DNA of 64,000 bases, from positions 129,800,208 through 129,864,207 of the forward strand of contig OX328132.1 in assembly GCA_946811695.1 (NCBI GenBank), given 5' to 3'. The DNA is from Gonocerus acuteangulatus (lineage: Eukaryota; Arthropoda; Insecta; Hemiptera; Coreidae). Under the pieces are notes generated by a model. That model ran no database searches. It was not told where the DNA came from and worked only from the letters and a program-made list of their open reading frames with translations. Position 1 is the first letter of the stretch, and every line of letters starts with the position of its first letter. Position numbers and translations under genes: made by a program. Below, in pieces: positions 30,401 to 45,800 of this stretch.

Positions 30401-33400
30401 GATGTCGACAGAGTCTTCTCCAAGAAGGAAGGCAGGACATAAACCACTTCATCCCGGATCATGTGTAGACATGAGAGCTAAGGATATTCCTGGCTACATC
30501 AGCCACGATGGCGAGATGTCGACAGAGTCTTCTCCAAGAAGGTAGTCAGGACATAAACCACTTCATCCCGGATCATGTGTAGACATGAGAGCTAAGGATC
30601 TTCCTGGCTACATCAGCCACGATGGCGAGATGTCGACAGAGTCTTCTCCAAGAAGGTAGTCAGGACATAAATCACTTCATCCCGGATCATGTGTAGACAT
30701 GAGAGCTGAGGATCTTCCTGGCTACATCAGCCACGATGGCGAGATGTCGACAGAGTCTTCTCCAAGAAGGAAGGCAGGACATAAACCACTTCATCCCGGA
30801 TCATGTGTACACATGAGAGCTAAGGATATTCCTGGCTACATCAGCCACGATGGCGAGATGTCGACAGAGTCTTCTCCAAGAAGGTAGTCAGGACATAAAC
30901 CACTTCATCCCGGATCATGTGTAGACATGAGAGCTAAGGATCTTCCTGGCTACATCAGCCACGATGGCGAGATGTCGACAGTCTTCTCCAAGAAGGTAGT
31001 CAGGACATAAACCACTTCATCCCGGATCATGTGTGGACATGAGAGCTAAGGATATTCCTGGCTACATCAGCCACGATGGCGAGATGTGGACAGAGTCTTC
31101 TCCAAGAAGGTAGTCAGGACATAAACCACTTCATCCCGGATCATGTGTAGACATGAGAGCTAAGGATCTTCCTGGCTACATCAGCCACGATGGCGAGATG
31201 TCGACAGTCTTCTCCAAGAAGGTAGTCAGGACATAAACCACTTCATCCCGGATCATGTGTGGACATGAGAGCTAAGGATATTCCTGGCTACATCAGCCAC
31301 GATGGCGAGATGTCGACAGAGTCTTCTCCAAGAAGGTAGTCAGGACATAAACCACTTCATCCCGGATCATGTGTGGACATGAGAGCTAAGGATATTCCTG
31401 GCTACATCAGCCACGATGGCGAGATGTCGACAGAGTCTTCTCCAAGAAGGTAGTCAGGACATAAACCACTTCATCCCGGATCATGTGTGGACATGAGAGC
31501 TAAGGATATTCCTGGCTACATCAGCCACGATGGCGAGATGTCGACAGTCTTCTCCAAGAAGGTAGTCAGGACATAAACCACTTCATCCCGGATCATGTGT
31601 AGACATGAGAGCTAAGGATCTTCCTGGCTACATCAGCCACGATGACGAGATGTCATCAGTCTACTCCAAGAAGGTAGTCAGGACATAAACCACTTCATCC
31701 CGGATCATGTGTAGACATGAGAGCTAAGGATATTCCTGGCTACATCAGCCACGATGGCGAGATGTCGACAGTCTTCTCCAAGAAGGTAGTCAGGACATAA
31801 ACCACTTCATCCCGGATCATGTGTAGACATGAGAGCTAAGGATATTCCTGGCTACATCAGCCACGATGGCGAGATGTCGACAGTCTTCTCCAAGAAGGTA
31901 GTCAGGACATAAACAACTTCATCCCGGATCATGTGTAGACATGAGAGCTAAGGATATTCCTGGCTACATCAGCCACGATGGCGAGATGTCGACAGAGTCT
32001 TCTCCAAGAAGGTAGTCAGGACATAAACCACTTCATCCCGGATCATGTGTGGACATGAGAGCTAAGGATCTTCCTGGCTACATCAGCCACGATGGCGAGA
32101 TGTCGACAGTCTTCTCCAAGAAGGTAGTCAGGACATAAACCACTTCATCCCGGATCATGTGTGGACATGAGAGCTAAGGATCTTCCTGGCTACATCAGCC
32201 ACGATGGCGAGATGTCGACAGAGTCTTCTCCATGAAGGTAGTCAGGACATAAACCACTTCATCCCGGAACATGTGTAGACATGAGAGCTAAGGATATTCC
32301 TGGCTACATCAGCCACGATGGCGAGATGTCGACAGAGTCTTCTCCAAGAAGGTACTCAGGACATAAACCACTTCATCCCGGATCATGTGTGGACATGAGA
32401 GCTAAGGATCTTCCTGGCTACATCAGCCACGATGGCGAGATGTCGTCAGTCTTCTCCAAGAAGGTAGTCAGGACATAAACCACTTCATCCCGGATCATGT
32501 GTAGACATGAGAGCTAAGGATCTTCCTGGCTACATCAGCCACGATGGCGAGATGTCGACAGTCTTCTCCAAGAAGGTAGTCAGGACATAAACCACTTCAT
32601 CCCGGATCATGTGTAGACATGAGAGCTAAGGATATTCCTGGCTACATCAGCCACGATGGCGAGATGTCGACAGAGTCTTCTCCAAGAAGGAAGGCAGGAC
32701 ATAAACCACTTCTTCGCGTATCATGTGTAGACATGAGAGCTAAGGATATTCCTGGCTACATCAGCCACGATGGCGAGATGTCGACAGAGTCTTCTCCAAG
32801 AAGGTAGTCAGGACATAAACCACTTCATCGCGGATCATGTGTGGACATGAGAGCTAAGGATCTTCCTGGCTACATCAGCCACGATGGCGAGATGTCGACA
32901 GAGTCTTCTCCAAGAAGGTAGTCAGGACATAAACCACTTCATCGCGTATCATGTGTAGACATGAGAGCTAAGGATCTTCCTGGCTACATCAGCCACGATG
33001 GCGAGATGTCGACAGAGTCTTCTCCAAGAAGGTAGTCAGGACATAAACCACTTCATCCCGGATCATGTGTAGACATGAGAGCTAAGGATATTCCTGGCTA
33101 CATCAGCCACGATGGCGAGATGTCGACAGAGTCTTCTCCAAGAAGGTAGTCAGGACATAAACCACTTCATCCCGGATCATGTGTGGACATGAGAGCTAAG
33201 GATCTTCCTGGCTACATCAGCCACGATGGCGAGATGTCGACAGAGTCTTCTCCAAGAAGGTAGTCAGGACATAAACCACTTCATCCCGGATCATGTGTGG
33301 ACATGAGAGCTAAGGATCTTCCTGGCTACATCAGCCACGATGGCGAGATGTCGACAGTCTTCTCCAAGAAGGTAGTCAGGACATAAACCACTTCATCCCA

Positions 33401-33810
33401 GATCATGTGTGGACATAAGAGCTAAGGATCTTCCTGGCTACATCAGCCACGATGGCGAGATGTCGACAGTCTTCTCCAAGAAGGTAGTCAGGACATAAAC
33501 CACTTCATCCCGGATCATGTGTAGACATGAGAGCTAAGGATCTTCCTGGCTACATCAGCCACGATGACGAGATGTCATCAGTCTACTCCAAGAAGGTAGT
33601 CAGGACATAAACCACTTCATCCCGGATCATGTGTGGACATGAGAGCTAAGGATCTTCCTGGCTACATCAGCCACGATGGCGAGATGTCGACAGTCTTCTC
33701 CAAGAAAGTAGTCAGGACATAAACCACTTCATCCCGGATCATGTATAGACATGAGAGCTAAGGATATTCCTGGCTACATCAGCCACGATGGCGAGATGTC
33801 GACAGTCTTC
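21430..33810 (+). repeat. Large satellite block A (~12.4 kb)
   Basis: First copy of a tandem block whose second copy is B. Diagnostic units recur at fixed offsets: ATGGGAGC at 21485 and 33863 (12378), ATGATCGC at 27746 and 40352 (12606), GGTGG/ATGG-TAAAATG at 30052 and 42772 (12720), AAGGAAGGCAGG at 30425 and 43145 (12720). The breakpoint lies in text common to both copies, about 33804-33856. Confidence 0.9.
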
Positions 33811-36800
33811 TCCAAGAAGGTAGTCAGGACATAAACCACTTCATCCCGGATCATGTGTGGACATGGGAGCTAAGGATCTTCCTGGCTACATCAGCCACGA
33901 TGGCGAGATGTCGACAGAGTCTTCTCCAAGAAGGTAGTCAGGACATAAACCACTTCATCGCGGATCATGTGTAGACATGAGAGCTAAGGATATTCCTGGC
34001 TACATCAGCCACGATGGCGAGATGTCGACAGAGTCTTCTCCAAGAAGGTAGTCAGGACATAAACCACTTCATCCCGGATCATGTGTGGACATGAGAGCTA
34101 AGGATCTTCCTGGCTACATCAGCCACGATGGCGAGATGTCGACAGAGTCTTCTCCAAGAAGGTAGTCAGGACATAAACCACTTCATCGCGTATCATGTGT
34201 AGACATGAGAGCTAAGGATCTTCCTGGCTACATCAGCCACGATGGCGAGATGTCGACAGAGTCTTCTCCAAGAAGGTAGTCAGGACATAAACCACTTCAT
34301 CCCGGATCATGTGTAGACATGAGAGCTAAGGATATTCCTGGCTACATCAGCCACGATGGCGAGATGTCGACAGAGTCTTCTCCAAGAAGGTAGTCAGGAC
34401 ATAAACCACTTCATCCCGGATCATGTGTGGACATGAGAGCTAAGGATCTTCCTGGCTACATCAGCCACGATGGCGAGATGTCGACAGAGTCTTCTCCAAG
34501 AAGGTAGTCAGGACATAAACCACTTCATCCCGGATCATGTGTAGACATGAGAGCTAAAGGTATTCCTGGCTACATCAGCCACGATGGCGAGATGTCGACA
34601 GAGTCTTCTCCAAGAAGGTAGTCAGGACATAAACCACTTCATCGCGGATCATGTGTGGACATGAGAGCTAAGGATCTTCCTGGCTACATCAGCCACGATG
34701 GCGAGATGTCGACAGAGTCTTCTCCAAGAAGGTAGTCAGGACATAAACCACTTCATCCCGGATCATGTGTACACATGAGAGCTAAGGATCTTCCTGGCTA
34801 CATCAGCCACGATGGCGAGATGTCGACAGTCTTCTCCAAGAAGGTAGTCAGGACATAAACCACTTCATCGCGGATCATGTGTGGACATGAGAGCTAAGGA
34901 TATTCCTGGCTACATCAGCCACGATGGCGAGATGTCGACAGAGTCTTCTCCAAGAAGGTAGTCAGGACATAAACCACTTCATCCCGGATCATGTGTGGAC
35001 ATGAGAGCTAAGGATCTTCCTGGCTACATCAGCCACGATGGCGAGATGTCGACAGAGTCTTCTCCAAGAAGGTAGTCAGGACATAAACCACTTCATCTCG
35101 GATCATGTGTGGACATGAGAGCTAAGGATCTTCCTGGCTACATCAGCCACGATGGCGAGATGTCGACAGAGTCTTCTCCAAGAAGGTAGTCAGGACATAA
35201 ACCACTTCATCCCGGATCATGTGTGGACATGGGAGCTAAGGATCTTCCTGGCTACATCAGCCACGATGGCGAGATGTCGACAGAGTCTTCTCCAAGAAGG
35301 TAGTCAGGACATAAACCACTTCATCGCGGATCATGTGTAGACATGAGAGCTAAGGATATTCCTGGCTACATCAGCCACGATGGCGAGATGTCGACAGAGT
35401 CTTCTCCAAGAAGGTAGTCAGGACATAAACCACTTCATCCCGGATCATGTGTGGACATGAGAGCTAAGGATCTTCCTGGCTACATCAGCCACGATGGCGA
35501 GATGTCGACAGAGTCTTCTCCAAGAAGGTAGTCAGGACATAAACCACTTCATCGCGTATCATGTGTAGACATGAGAGCTAAGGATCTTCCTGGCTACATC
35601 AGCCACGATGGCGAGATGTCGACAGAGTCTTCTCCAAGAAGGTAGTCAGGACATAAACCACTTCATCCCGGATCATGTGTAGACATGAGAGCTAAGGATA
35701 TTCCTGGCTACATCAGCCACGATGGCGAGATGTCGACAGAGTCTTCTCCAAGAAGGTAGTCAGGACATAAACCACTTCATCCCGGATCATGTGTGGACAT
35801 GAGAGCTAAGGATCTTCCTGGCTACATCAGCCACGATGGCGAGATGTCGACAGAGTCTTCTCCAAGAAGGTAGTCAGGACATAAACCACTTCATCCCGGA
35901 TCATGTGTAGACATGAGAGCTAAAGGTATTCCTGGCTACATCAGCCACGATGGCGAGATGTCGACAGAGTCTTCTCCAAGAAGGTAGTCAGGACATAAAC
36001 CACTTCATCGCGGATCATGTGTGGACATGAGAGCTAAGGATCTTCCTGGCTACATCAGCCACGATGGCGAGATGTCGACAGAGTCTTCTCCAAGAAGGTA
36101 GTCAGGACATAAACCACTTCATCCCGGATCATGTGTGGACATGAGAGCTAAGGATCTTCCTGGCTACATCAGCCACGATGGCGAGATGTCGACAGAGTCT
36201 TCTCCAAGAAGGTAGTCAGGACATAAACCACTTCATCTCGGATCATGTGTGGACATGAGAGCTAAGGATCTTCCTGGCTACATCAGCCACGATGGCGAGA
36301 TGTCGACAGAGTCTTCTCCAAGAAGGTAGTCAGGACATAAACCACTTCATCGCGTATCATGTGTAGACATGAGAGCTAAGGATATTCCTGGCTACATCAG
36401 CCACGATGGCGAGATGTCGACAGAGTCTTCTCCAAGAAGGTAGTCAGGACATAAACCACTTCATCGCGGATCATGTGTGGACATGAGAGCTAAGGATCTT
36501 CCTGGCTACATCAGCCACGATGGCGAGATGTCGACAGAGTCTTCTCCAAGAAGGTAGTCAGGACATAAACCACTTCATCGCGTATCATGTGTAGACATGA
36601 GAGCTAAGGATCTTCCTGGCTACATCAGCCACAATGGCGAGATGTCGACAGAGTCTTCTCCAAGAAGGTAGTCAGGACATAAACCATTTCATCCCGGATC
36701 ATGTGTAGACATGAGAGCTAAGGATATTCCTGGCTACATTAGCCACGATGGCGAGATGTCGACAGAGTCTTCTCCAAGAAGGTAGTCAGGACATAAACCA

Positions 36801-39800
36801 CTTCATCCCGGATCATGTGTGGACATGAGAGCTAAGGATCTTCCTGGCTACATCAGCCACGATGGCGAGATGTCGACAGAGTCTTCTCCAAGAAGGTAGT
36901 CAGGACATAAACCACTTCATCCCGGATCATGTGTGGACATGAGAGCTAAGGATCTTCCTGGCTACATCAGCCACGATGGCGAGATGTCGACAGAGTCTTC
37001 TCCAAGAAGGTAGTCAGGACATAAACCACTTCATCCCGGATCATGTGTGGACATGAGAGCTAAGGATATTCCTGGCTACATCAGCCACGATGGCGAGATG
37101 TCGACAGAGTCTTCTCCAAGAAGGTAGTCAGGACATAAACCACTTCATCGCGGATCATGTGTGGACATGAGAGCTAGGGATCTTCCTGGCTACATCAGCC
37201 ACGATGGCGAGATGTCGACAGAGTCTTCTCCAAGAAGGTAGTCAGGACATAAACCACTTCATCGCGGATCATGTGTTGACATGAGAGCTAAGGATCTTCC
37301 TGGCTACATCAGCCACGATGGCGAGATGTCGACAGAGTCTTCTCTAAGAAGGTAGTCAGGACATAAACCACTTCATCCCGGATCATGTGTAGACATGAGA
37401 GCTAAGGATATTCCTGGCTACATCAGCCACGATGGCGAGATGTCGACAGAGTCTTCTCCAAGAAGGTAGTCAGGACATAAACCACTTCATCCCGGATCAT
37501 GTGTGGACATGGGAGCTAAGGATCTTCCTGGCTACATCAGCCACGATGGCGAGATGTCGACAGAGTCTTCTCCAAGAAGGTAGTCAGGACATAAACCACT
37601 TCATCGCGGATCATGTGTAGACATGAGAGCTAAGGATATTCCTGGCTACATCAGCCACGATGGCGAGATGTCGACAGAGTCTTCTCCAAGAAGGTAGTCA
37701 GGACATAAACCACTTCATCCCGGATCATGTGTGGACATGAGAGCTAAGGATCTTCCTGGCTACATCAGCCACGATGGCGAGATGTCGACAGAGTCTTCTC
37801 CAAGAAGGTAGTCAGGACATAAACCACTTCATCGCGTATCATGTGTAGACATGAGAGCTAAGGATCTTCCTGGCTACATCAGCCACGATGGCGAGATGTC
37901 GACAGAGTCTTCTCCAAGAAGGTAGTCAGGACATAAACCACTTCATCCCGGATCATGTGTAGACATGAGAGCTAAGGATATTCCTGGCTACATCAGCCAC
38001 GATGGCGAGATGTCGACAGAGTCTTCTCCAAGAAGGTAGTCAGGACATAAACCACTTCATCCCGGATCATGTGTGGACATGAGAGCTAAGGATCTTCCTG
38101 GCTACATCAGCCACGATGGCGAGATGTCGACAGAGTCTTCTCCAAGAAGGTAGTCAGGACATAAACCACTTCATCCCGGATCATGTGTAGACATGAGAGC
38201 TAAAGGTATTCCTGGCTACATCAGCCACGATGGCGAGATGTCGACAGAGTCTTCTCCAAGAAGGTAGTCAGGACATAAACCACTTCATCGCGGATCATGT
38301 GTGGACATGAGAGCTAAGGATCTTCCTGGCTACATCAGCCACGATGGCGAGATGTCGACAGAGTCTTCTCCAAGAAGGTAGTCAGGACATAAACCACTTC
38401 ATCCCGGATCATGTGTACACATGAGAGCTAAGGATCTTCCTGGCTACATCAGCCACGATGGCGAGATGTCGACAGTCTTCTCCAAGAAGGTAGTCAGGAC
38501 ATAAACCACTTCATCGCGGATCATGTGTGGACATGAGAGCTAAGGATATTCCTGGCTACATCAGCCACGATGGCGAGATGTCGACAGAGTCTTCTCCAAG
38601 AAGGTAGTCAGGACATAAACCACTTCATCCCGGATCATGTGTGGACATGAGAGCTAAGGATCTTCCTGGCTACATCAGCCACGATGGCGAGATGTCGACA
38701 GAGTCTTCTCCAAGAAGGTAGTCAGGACATAAACCACTTCATCTCGGATCATGTGTGGACATGAGAGCTAAGGATCTTCCTGGCTACATCAGCCACGATG
38801 GCGAGATGTCGACAGAGTCTTCTCCAAGAAGGTAGTCAGGACATAAACCACTTCATCGCGTATCATGTGTAGACATGAGAGCTAAGGATATTCCTGGCTA
38901 CATCAGCCACGATGGCGAGATGTCGACAGAGTCTTCTCCAAGAAGGTAGTCAGGACATAAACCACTTCATCGCGGATCATGTGTGGACATGAGAGCTAAG
39001 GATCTTCCTGGCTACATCAGCCACGATGGCGAGATGTCGACAGAGTCTTCTCCAAGAAGGTAGTCAGGACATAAACCACTTCATCGCGTATCATGTGTAG
39101 ACATGAGAGCTAAGGATCTTCCTGGCTACATCAGCCACGATGGCGAGATGTCGACAGAGTCTTCTCCAAGAAGGTAGTCAGGACATAAACCACTTCATCC
39201 CGGATCATGTGTAGACATGAGAGCTAAGGATATTCCTGGCTACATTAGCCACGATGGCGAGATGTCGACAGAGTCTTCTCCAAGAAGGTAGTCAGGACAT
39301 AAACCACTTCATCCCGGATCATGTGTGGACATGAGAGCTAAGGATCTTCCTGGCTACATCAGCCACGATGGCGAGATGTCGACAGAGTCTTCTCCAAGAA
39401 GGTAGTCAGGACATAAACCACTTCATCCCGGATCATGTGTGGACATGATAGCTAAGGATCTTCCTGGCTACATCAGCCACGATGGCGAGATGTCGACAGA
39501 GTCTTCTCCAAGAAGGTAGTCAGGACATAAACCACTTCATCCCGGATCATGTGTGGACATGAGAGCTAAGGATCTTCCTGGCTACATCAGCCACGATGGC
39601 GAGATGTCGACAGAGTCTTCTCCAAGAAGGTAGTCAGGACATAAACCACTTCATCCCGGATCATGTGTAGACATGAGAGCTAAAGATATTCCTGGCTACA
39701 TCAGCCACGATGGCGAGATGTCGACAGAGTCTTCTCCAAGAAGGTAGTCAGGACATAAACCACTTCATCGCGGATCATGTGTGGACATGAGAGCTAAGGA

Positions 39801-42800
39801 TCTTCCTGGCTACATCAGCCACGATGGCGAGATGTCGACAGAGTCTTCTCCAAGAAGGTAGTCAGGACATAAACCACTTTATCCCGGATCATGTGTACAC
39901 ATGAGAGCTAAGGATCTTCCTGGCTACATCAGCCACGATGGCGAGATGTCGACAGTCTTCTCCAAGAAGGTAGTCAGGACATAAACCACTTCATCCCGGA
40001 TCATGTGTGGACATAAGAGCTAAGGATCTTCCTGGCTACATCAGCCACGATGGCGAGATGTCGACAGTCTTCTCCAAGAAGGTAGTCAGGACATAAACCA
40101 CTTCATCGCGGATCATGTGTGGACATGAGAGCTAAGGATATTCCTGGCTACATCAGCCACGATGGCGAGATGTCGACAGAGTCTTCTCCAAGAAGGTAGT
40201 CAGGACATAAACCACTTCATCCCGGATCATGTGTGGACATGAGAGCTAAGGATCTTCCTGGCTATATCAGCCACGATGGCGAGATGTCGACAGAGTCTTC
40301 TCCAAGAAGGTAGTCAGGACATAAACCACTTCATCTCGGATCATGTGTGGACATGATCGCTAAGGATCTTCCTGGCTACATCAGCCACGATGGCGAGATG
40401 TCGACAGAGTCTTCTCCAAGAAGGTAGTCAGGACATAAACCACTTCATCGCGTATCATGTGTAGACATGAGAGCTAAGGATCTTCCTGGCTACATCAGCC
40501 ACGATGGCGAGATGTCGACAGAGTCTTCTCCAAGAAGGTAGTCAGGACATAAACCACTTCATCCCGGATCATGTGTAGACATGAGAGCTAAGGATATTCC
40601 TGGCTACATCAGCCACGATGGCGAGATGTCGACAGAGTCTTCTCCAAGAAGGTAGTCAGGACATAAACCACTTCATCCCGGATCATGTGTGGACATGAGA
40701 GCTAAGGATCTTCCTGGCTACATCAGCCACGATGGCGAGATGTCGACAGAGTCTTCTCCAAGAAGGTAGTCAGGAAATAAACCACTTCATCCCGGATCAT
40801 GTGTAGACATGAGAGCTAAAGATATTCCTGGCTACATCAGCCACGATGGCGAGATGTCGACAGAGTCTTCTCCAAGAAGGTAGTCAGGACATAAACCACT
40901 TCATCGCGGATCATGTGTGGACATGAAAGCTAAGGATCTTCCTGGCTACATCAGCCACGATGGCGAGATGTCGACAGAGTCTTCTCCAAGAAGGTAGTCA
41001 GGACATAAACCACTTCATCCCGGATCATGTGTACACATGAGAGCTAAGAATATTCCTGGCTACATCAGCCACGATGGCGAGATGTCGACAGAGTCTTCTC
41101 CAAGAAGGCAGTCAGGACATAAACCACTTCATCCCGGATCATGTGTACACATGAGAGCTAAGGATATTCCTGGCTACATCAGCCACGATGGCGAGATGTC
41201 GACAGAGTCTTCTCCAAGAAGGTAGTCAGGACATAAACCACTTCATCCCGGATCATGTGTACACATGAGAGCTAAGGATATTCCTGGCTACATCAGCCAC
41301 GATGGCGAGATGTCGACAGAGTCTTCTCCAAGAAGGTAGTCAGGACATAAACCACTTCATCCCGGATCATGTGTACACATGAGAGCTAAGGATATTCCTG
41401 GCTACATCAGCCACGATGGCGAGATGTCGACAGTCTTCTCCAAGAAGGTAGTCAGGACATAAACCACTTCATCCCGGATCATGTGTAGACATGAGAGCTA
41501 AGGATCTTCCTGGCTACATCAGCCACGATGGCGAGATGTCGACAGTCTTCTCCAAGAAGGTAGTCAGGACATAAACCACTTCATCCCGGATCATGTGTAG
41601 ACATGAGAGCTAAGGATATTCCTGGCTACATCAGCCACGATGGCGAGATGTCGACAGTCTTCTCCAAGAAGGTAGTCAGGACATAAACCACTTCATCCCG
41701 GATCATGTGTAGACATGAGAGCTAAGGATATTCCTGGCTACATCAGCCACGATGGCGAGATGTCGACAGTCTTCTCCAAGAAGGTAGTCAGGACATAAAC
41801 CACTTCATCCCGGATCATGTATAGACATGAGAGCTAAGGATATTCCTGGCTACATCAGCCACGATGGCGAGATGTCGACAGAGTCTTCTGCAAGAAGGTA
41901 GTCAGGACATAAACCACTTCATCCCGGATCATGTGTGGACATGAGAGCTAAGGATCTTCCTGGCTACATCAGCCACGATGGCGAGATGTCGACAGAGTCT
42001 TCTCCAAGAAGGTAGTCAGGACATAAACCACTTCATCCCGGATCATGTGTAGACATGAGAGCTAAGGATCTTCCTGGCTACATCAGCCACGATGGCGAGA
42101 TGTCGACAGAGTCTTCTCCAAGAAGGTAGTCAGGACATAAACCACTTCATCCCGGATCATGTGTGGACATGAGAGCTAAGGATCTTCCTGGCTACATCAG
42201 CCACGATGGCGAGATGTCGACAGAGTCTTCTCCAAGAAGGTAGTCAGGACATAAACCACTTCATCCCGGATCATGTGTGGACATGAGAGCTACGGATCTT
42301 CCTGGCTACATCAGCCACGATGGCGAGATGTCGACAGAGTCTTCTCCAAGAAGGTAGTCAGGACATAAACCACTTCATCCCGGATCATGTGTAGACATGA
42401 GAGCTAAGGATCTTCCTGGCTACATCAGCCACGATGGCGAGATGTCGACAGAGTCTTCTCCAAGAAGGTAGTCAGGACATAAACCACTTCATCCCGGATC
42501 ATGTGTAGACATGAGAGCTAAGGATCTTCCTGGCTACATCAGCCACGATGGCGAGATGTCGACAGTCTTCTCCAAGAAGGTAGTCAGGACATAAACCACT
42601 TCATCCCGGATCATGTGTGGACATGAGAGCTAAGGATATTCCTGGCTACATTAGCCACGATGGCGAGATGTCGACAGAGTCTTCTCCAAGAAGGTATTCA
42701 GGACATAAACCACTTCATCCCGGATCATGTGTAGACATGAGAGCTAAGGATCTTCCTGGCTACATCAGCCACGATGGTAAAATGTCGACAGTCTTCTCCA

Positions 42801-45800
42801 AGAAGGTAGTCAGGACATAAACCACTTCATCCCGGATCATGTGTGGACATGAGAGCTAAGGATATTCCTGGCTACATCAGCCACGATGGCGAGATGTCGA
42901 CAGAGTCTTCTCCAAGAAGGTAGTCAGGACATAAACCACTTCATCCCGGATCATGTGTGGACATGAGAGCTAAGGATATTCCTGGCTACATCAGCCACGA
43001 TGGCGAGATGTCGACAGAGTCTTCTCCAAGAAGGTAGTCAGGACATAAACCACTTCATCCCGGATCATGTGTGGACATGAGAGCTAAGGATATTCCTGGC
43101 TACATCAGCCACGATGGCGAGATGTCGACAGAGTCTTCTCCAAGAAGGAAGGCAGGACATAAACCACTTCATCCCGGATCATGTGTAGACATGAGAGCTA
43201 AGGATATTCCTGGCTACATCAGCCACGATGGCGAGATGTCGACAGAGTCTTCTCCAAGAAGGTAGTCAGGACATAAACCACTTCATCCCGGATCATGTGT
43301 AGACATGAGAGCTAAGGATCTTCCTGGCTACATCAGCCACGATGGCGAGATGTCGACAGAGTCTTCTCCAAGAAGGTAGTCAGGACATAAATCACTTCAT
43401 CCCGGATCATGTGTAGACATGAGAGCTGAGGATCTTCCTGGCTACATCAGCCACGATGGCGAGATGTCGACAGAGTCTTCTCCAAGAAGGAAGGCAGGAC
43501 ATAAACCACTTCATCCCGGATCATGTGTACACATGAGAGCTAAGGATATTCCTGGCTACATCAGCCACGATGGCGAGATGTCGACAGAGTCTTCTCCAAG
43601 AAGGTAGTCAGGACATAAACCACTTCATCCCGGATCATGTGTAGACATGAGAGCTAAGGATCTTCCTGGCTACATCAGCCACGATGGCGAGATGTCGACA
43701 GTCTTCTCCAAGAAGGTAGTCAGGACATAAACCACTTCATCCCGGATCATGTGTGGACATGAGAGCTAAGGATATTCCTGGCTACATCAGCCACGATGGC
43801 GAGATGTGGACAGAGTCTTCTCCAAGAAGGTAGTCAGGACATAAACCACTTCATCCCGGATCATGTGTAGACATGAGAGCTAAGGATCTTCCTGGCTACA
43901 TCAGCCACGATGGCGAGATGTCGACAGTCTTCTCCAAGAAGGTAGTCAGGACATAAACCACTTCATCCCGGATCATGTGTGGACATGAGAGCTAAGGATA
44001 TTCCTGGCTACATCAGCCACGATGGCGAGATGTCGACAGAGTCTTCTCCAAGAAGGTAGTCAGGACATAAACCACTTCATCCCGGATCATGTGTGGACAT
44101 GAGAGCTAAGGATATTCCTGGCTACATCAGCCACGATGGCGAGATGTCGACAGAGTCTTCTCCAAGAAGGTAGTCAGGACATAAACCACTTCATCCCGGA
44201 TCATGTGTGGACATGAGAGCTAAGGATATTCCTGGCTACATCAGCCACGATGGCGAGATGTCGACAGTCTTCTCCAAGAAGGTAGTCAGGACATAAACCA
44301 CTTCATCCCGGATCATGTGTAGACATGAGAGCTAAGGATCTTCCTGGCTACATCAGCCACGATGACGAGATGTCATCAGTCTACTCCAAGAAGGTAGTCA
44401 GGACATAAACCACTTCATCCCGGATCATGTGTAGACATGAGAGCTAAGGATATTCCTGGCTACATCAGCCACGATGGCGAGATGTCGACAGTCTTCTCCA
44501 AGAAGGTAGTCAGGACATAAACCACTTCATCCCGGATCATGTGTAGACATGAGAGCTAAGGATATTCCTGGCTACATCAGCCACGATGGCGAGATGTCGA
44601 CAGTCTTCTCCAAGAAGGTAGTCAGGACATAAACAACTTCATCCCGGATCATGTGTAGACATGAGAGCTAAGGATATTCCTGGCTACATCAGCCACGATG
44701 GCGAGATGTCGACAGAGTCTTCTCCAAGAAGGTAGTCAGGACATAAACCACTTCATCCCGGATCATGTGTGGACATGAGAGCTAAGGATCTTCCTGGCTA
44801 CATCAGCCACGATGGCGAGATGTCGACAGTCTTCTCCAAGAAGGTAGTCAGGACATAAACCACTTCATCCCGGATCATGTGTGGACATGAGAGCTAAGGA
44901 TCTTCCTGGCTACATCAGCCACGATGGCGAGATGTCGACAGAGTCTTCTCCATGAAGGTAGTCAGGACATAAACCACTTCATCCCGGAACATGTGTAGAC
45001 ATGAGAGCTAAGGATATTCCTGGCTACATCAGCCACGATGGCGAGATGTCGACAGAGTCTTCTCCAAGAAGGTACTCAGGACATAAACCACTTCATCCCG
45101 GATCATGTGTGGACATGAGAGCTAAGGATCTTCCTGGCTACATCAGCCACGATGGCGAGATGTCGTCAGTCTTCTCCAAGAAGGTAGTCAGGACATAAAC
45201 CACTTCATCCCGGATCATGTGTAGACATGAGAGCTAAGGATCTTCCTGGCTACATCAGCCACGATGGCGAGATGTCGACAGTCTTCTCCAAGAAGGTAGT
45301 CAGGACATAAACCACTTCATCCCGGATCATGTGTAGACATGAGAGCTAAGGATATTCCTGGCTACATCAGCCACGATGGCGAGATGTCGACAGAGTCTTC
45401 TCCAAGAAGGAAGGCAGGACATAAACCACTTCTTCGCGTATCATGTGTAGACATGAGAGCTAAGGATATTCCTGGCTACATCAGCCACGATGGCGAGATG
45501 TCGACAGAGTCTTCTCCAAGAAGGTAGTCAGGACATAAACCACTTCATCGCGGATCATGTGTGGACATGAGAGCTAAGGATCTTCCTGGCTACATCAGCC
45601 ACGATGGCGAGATGTCGACAGAGTCTTCTCCAAGAAGGTAGTCAGGACATAAACCACTTCATCGCGTATCATGTGTAGACATGAGAGCTAAGGATCTTCC
45701 TGGCTACATCAGCCACGATGGCGAGATGTCGACAGAGTCTTCTCCAAGAAGGTAGTCAGGACATAAACCACTTCATCCCGGATCATGTGTAGACATGAGA

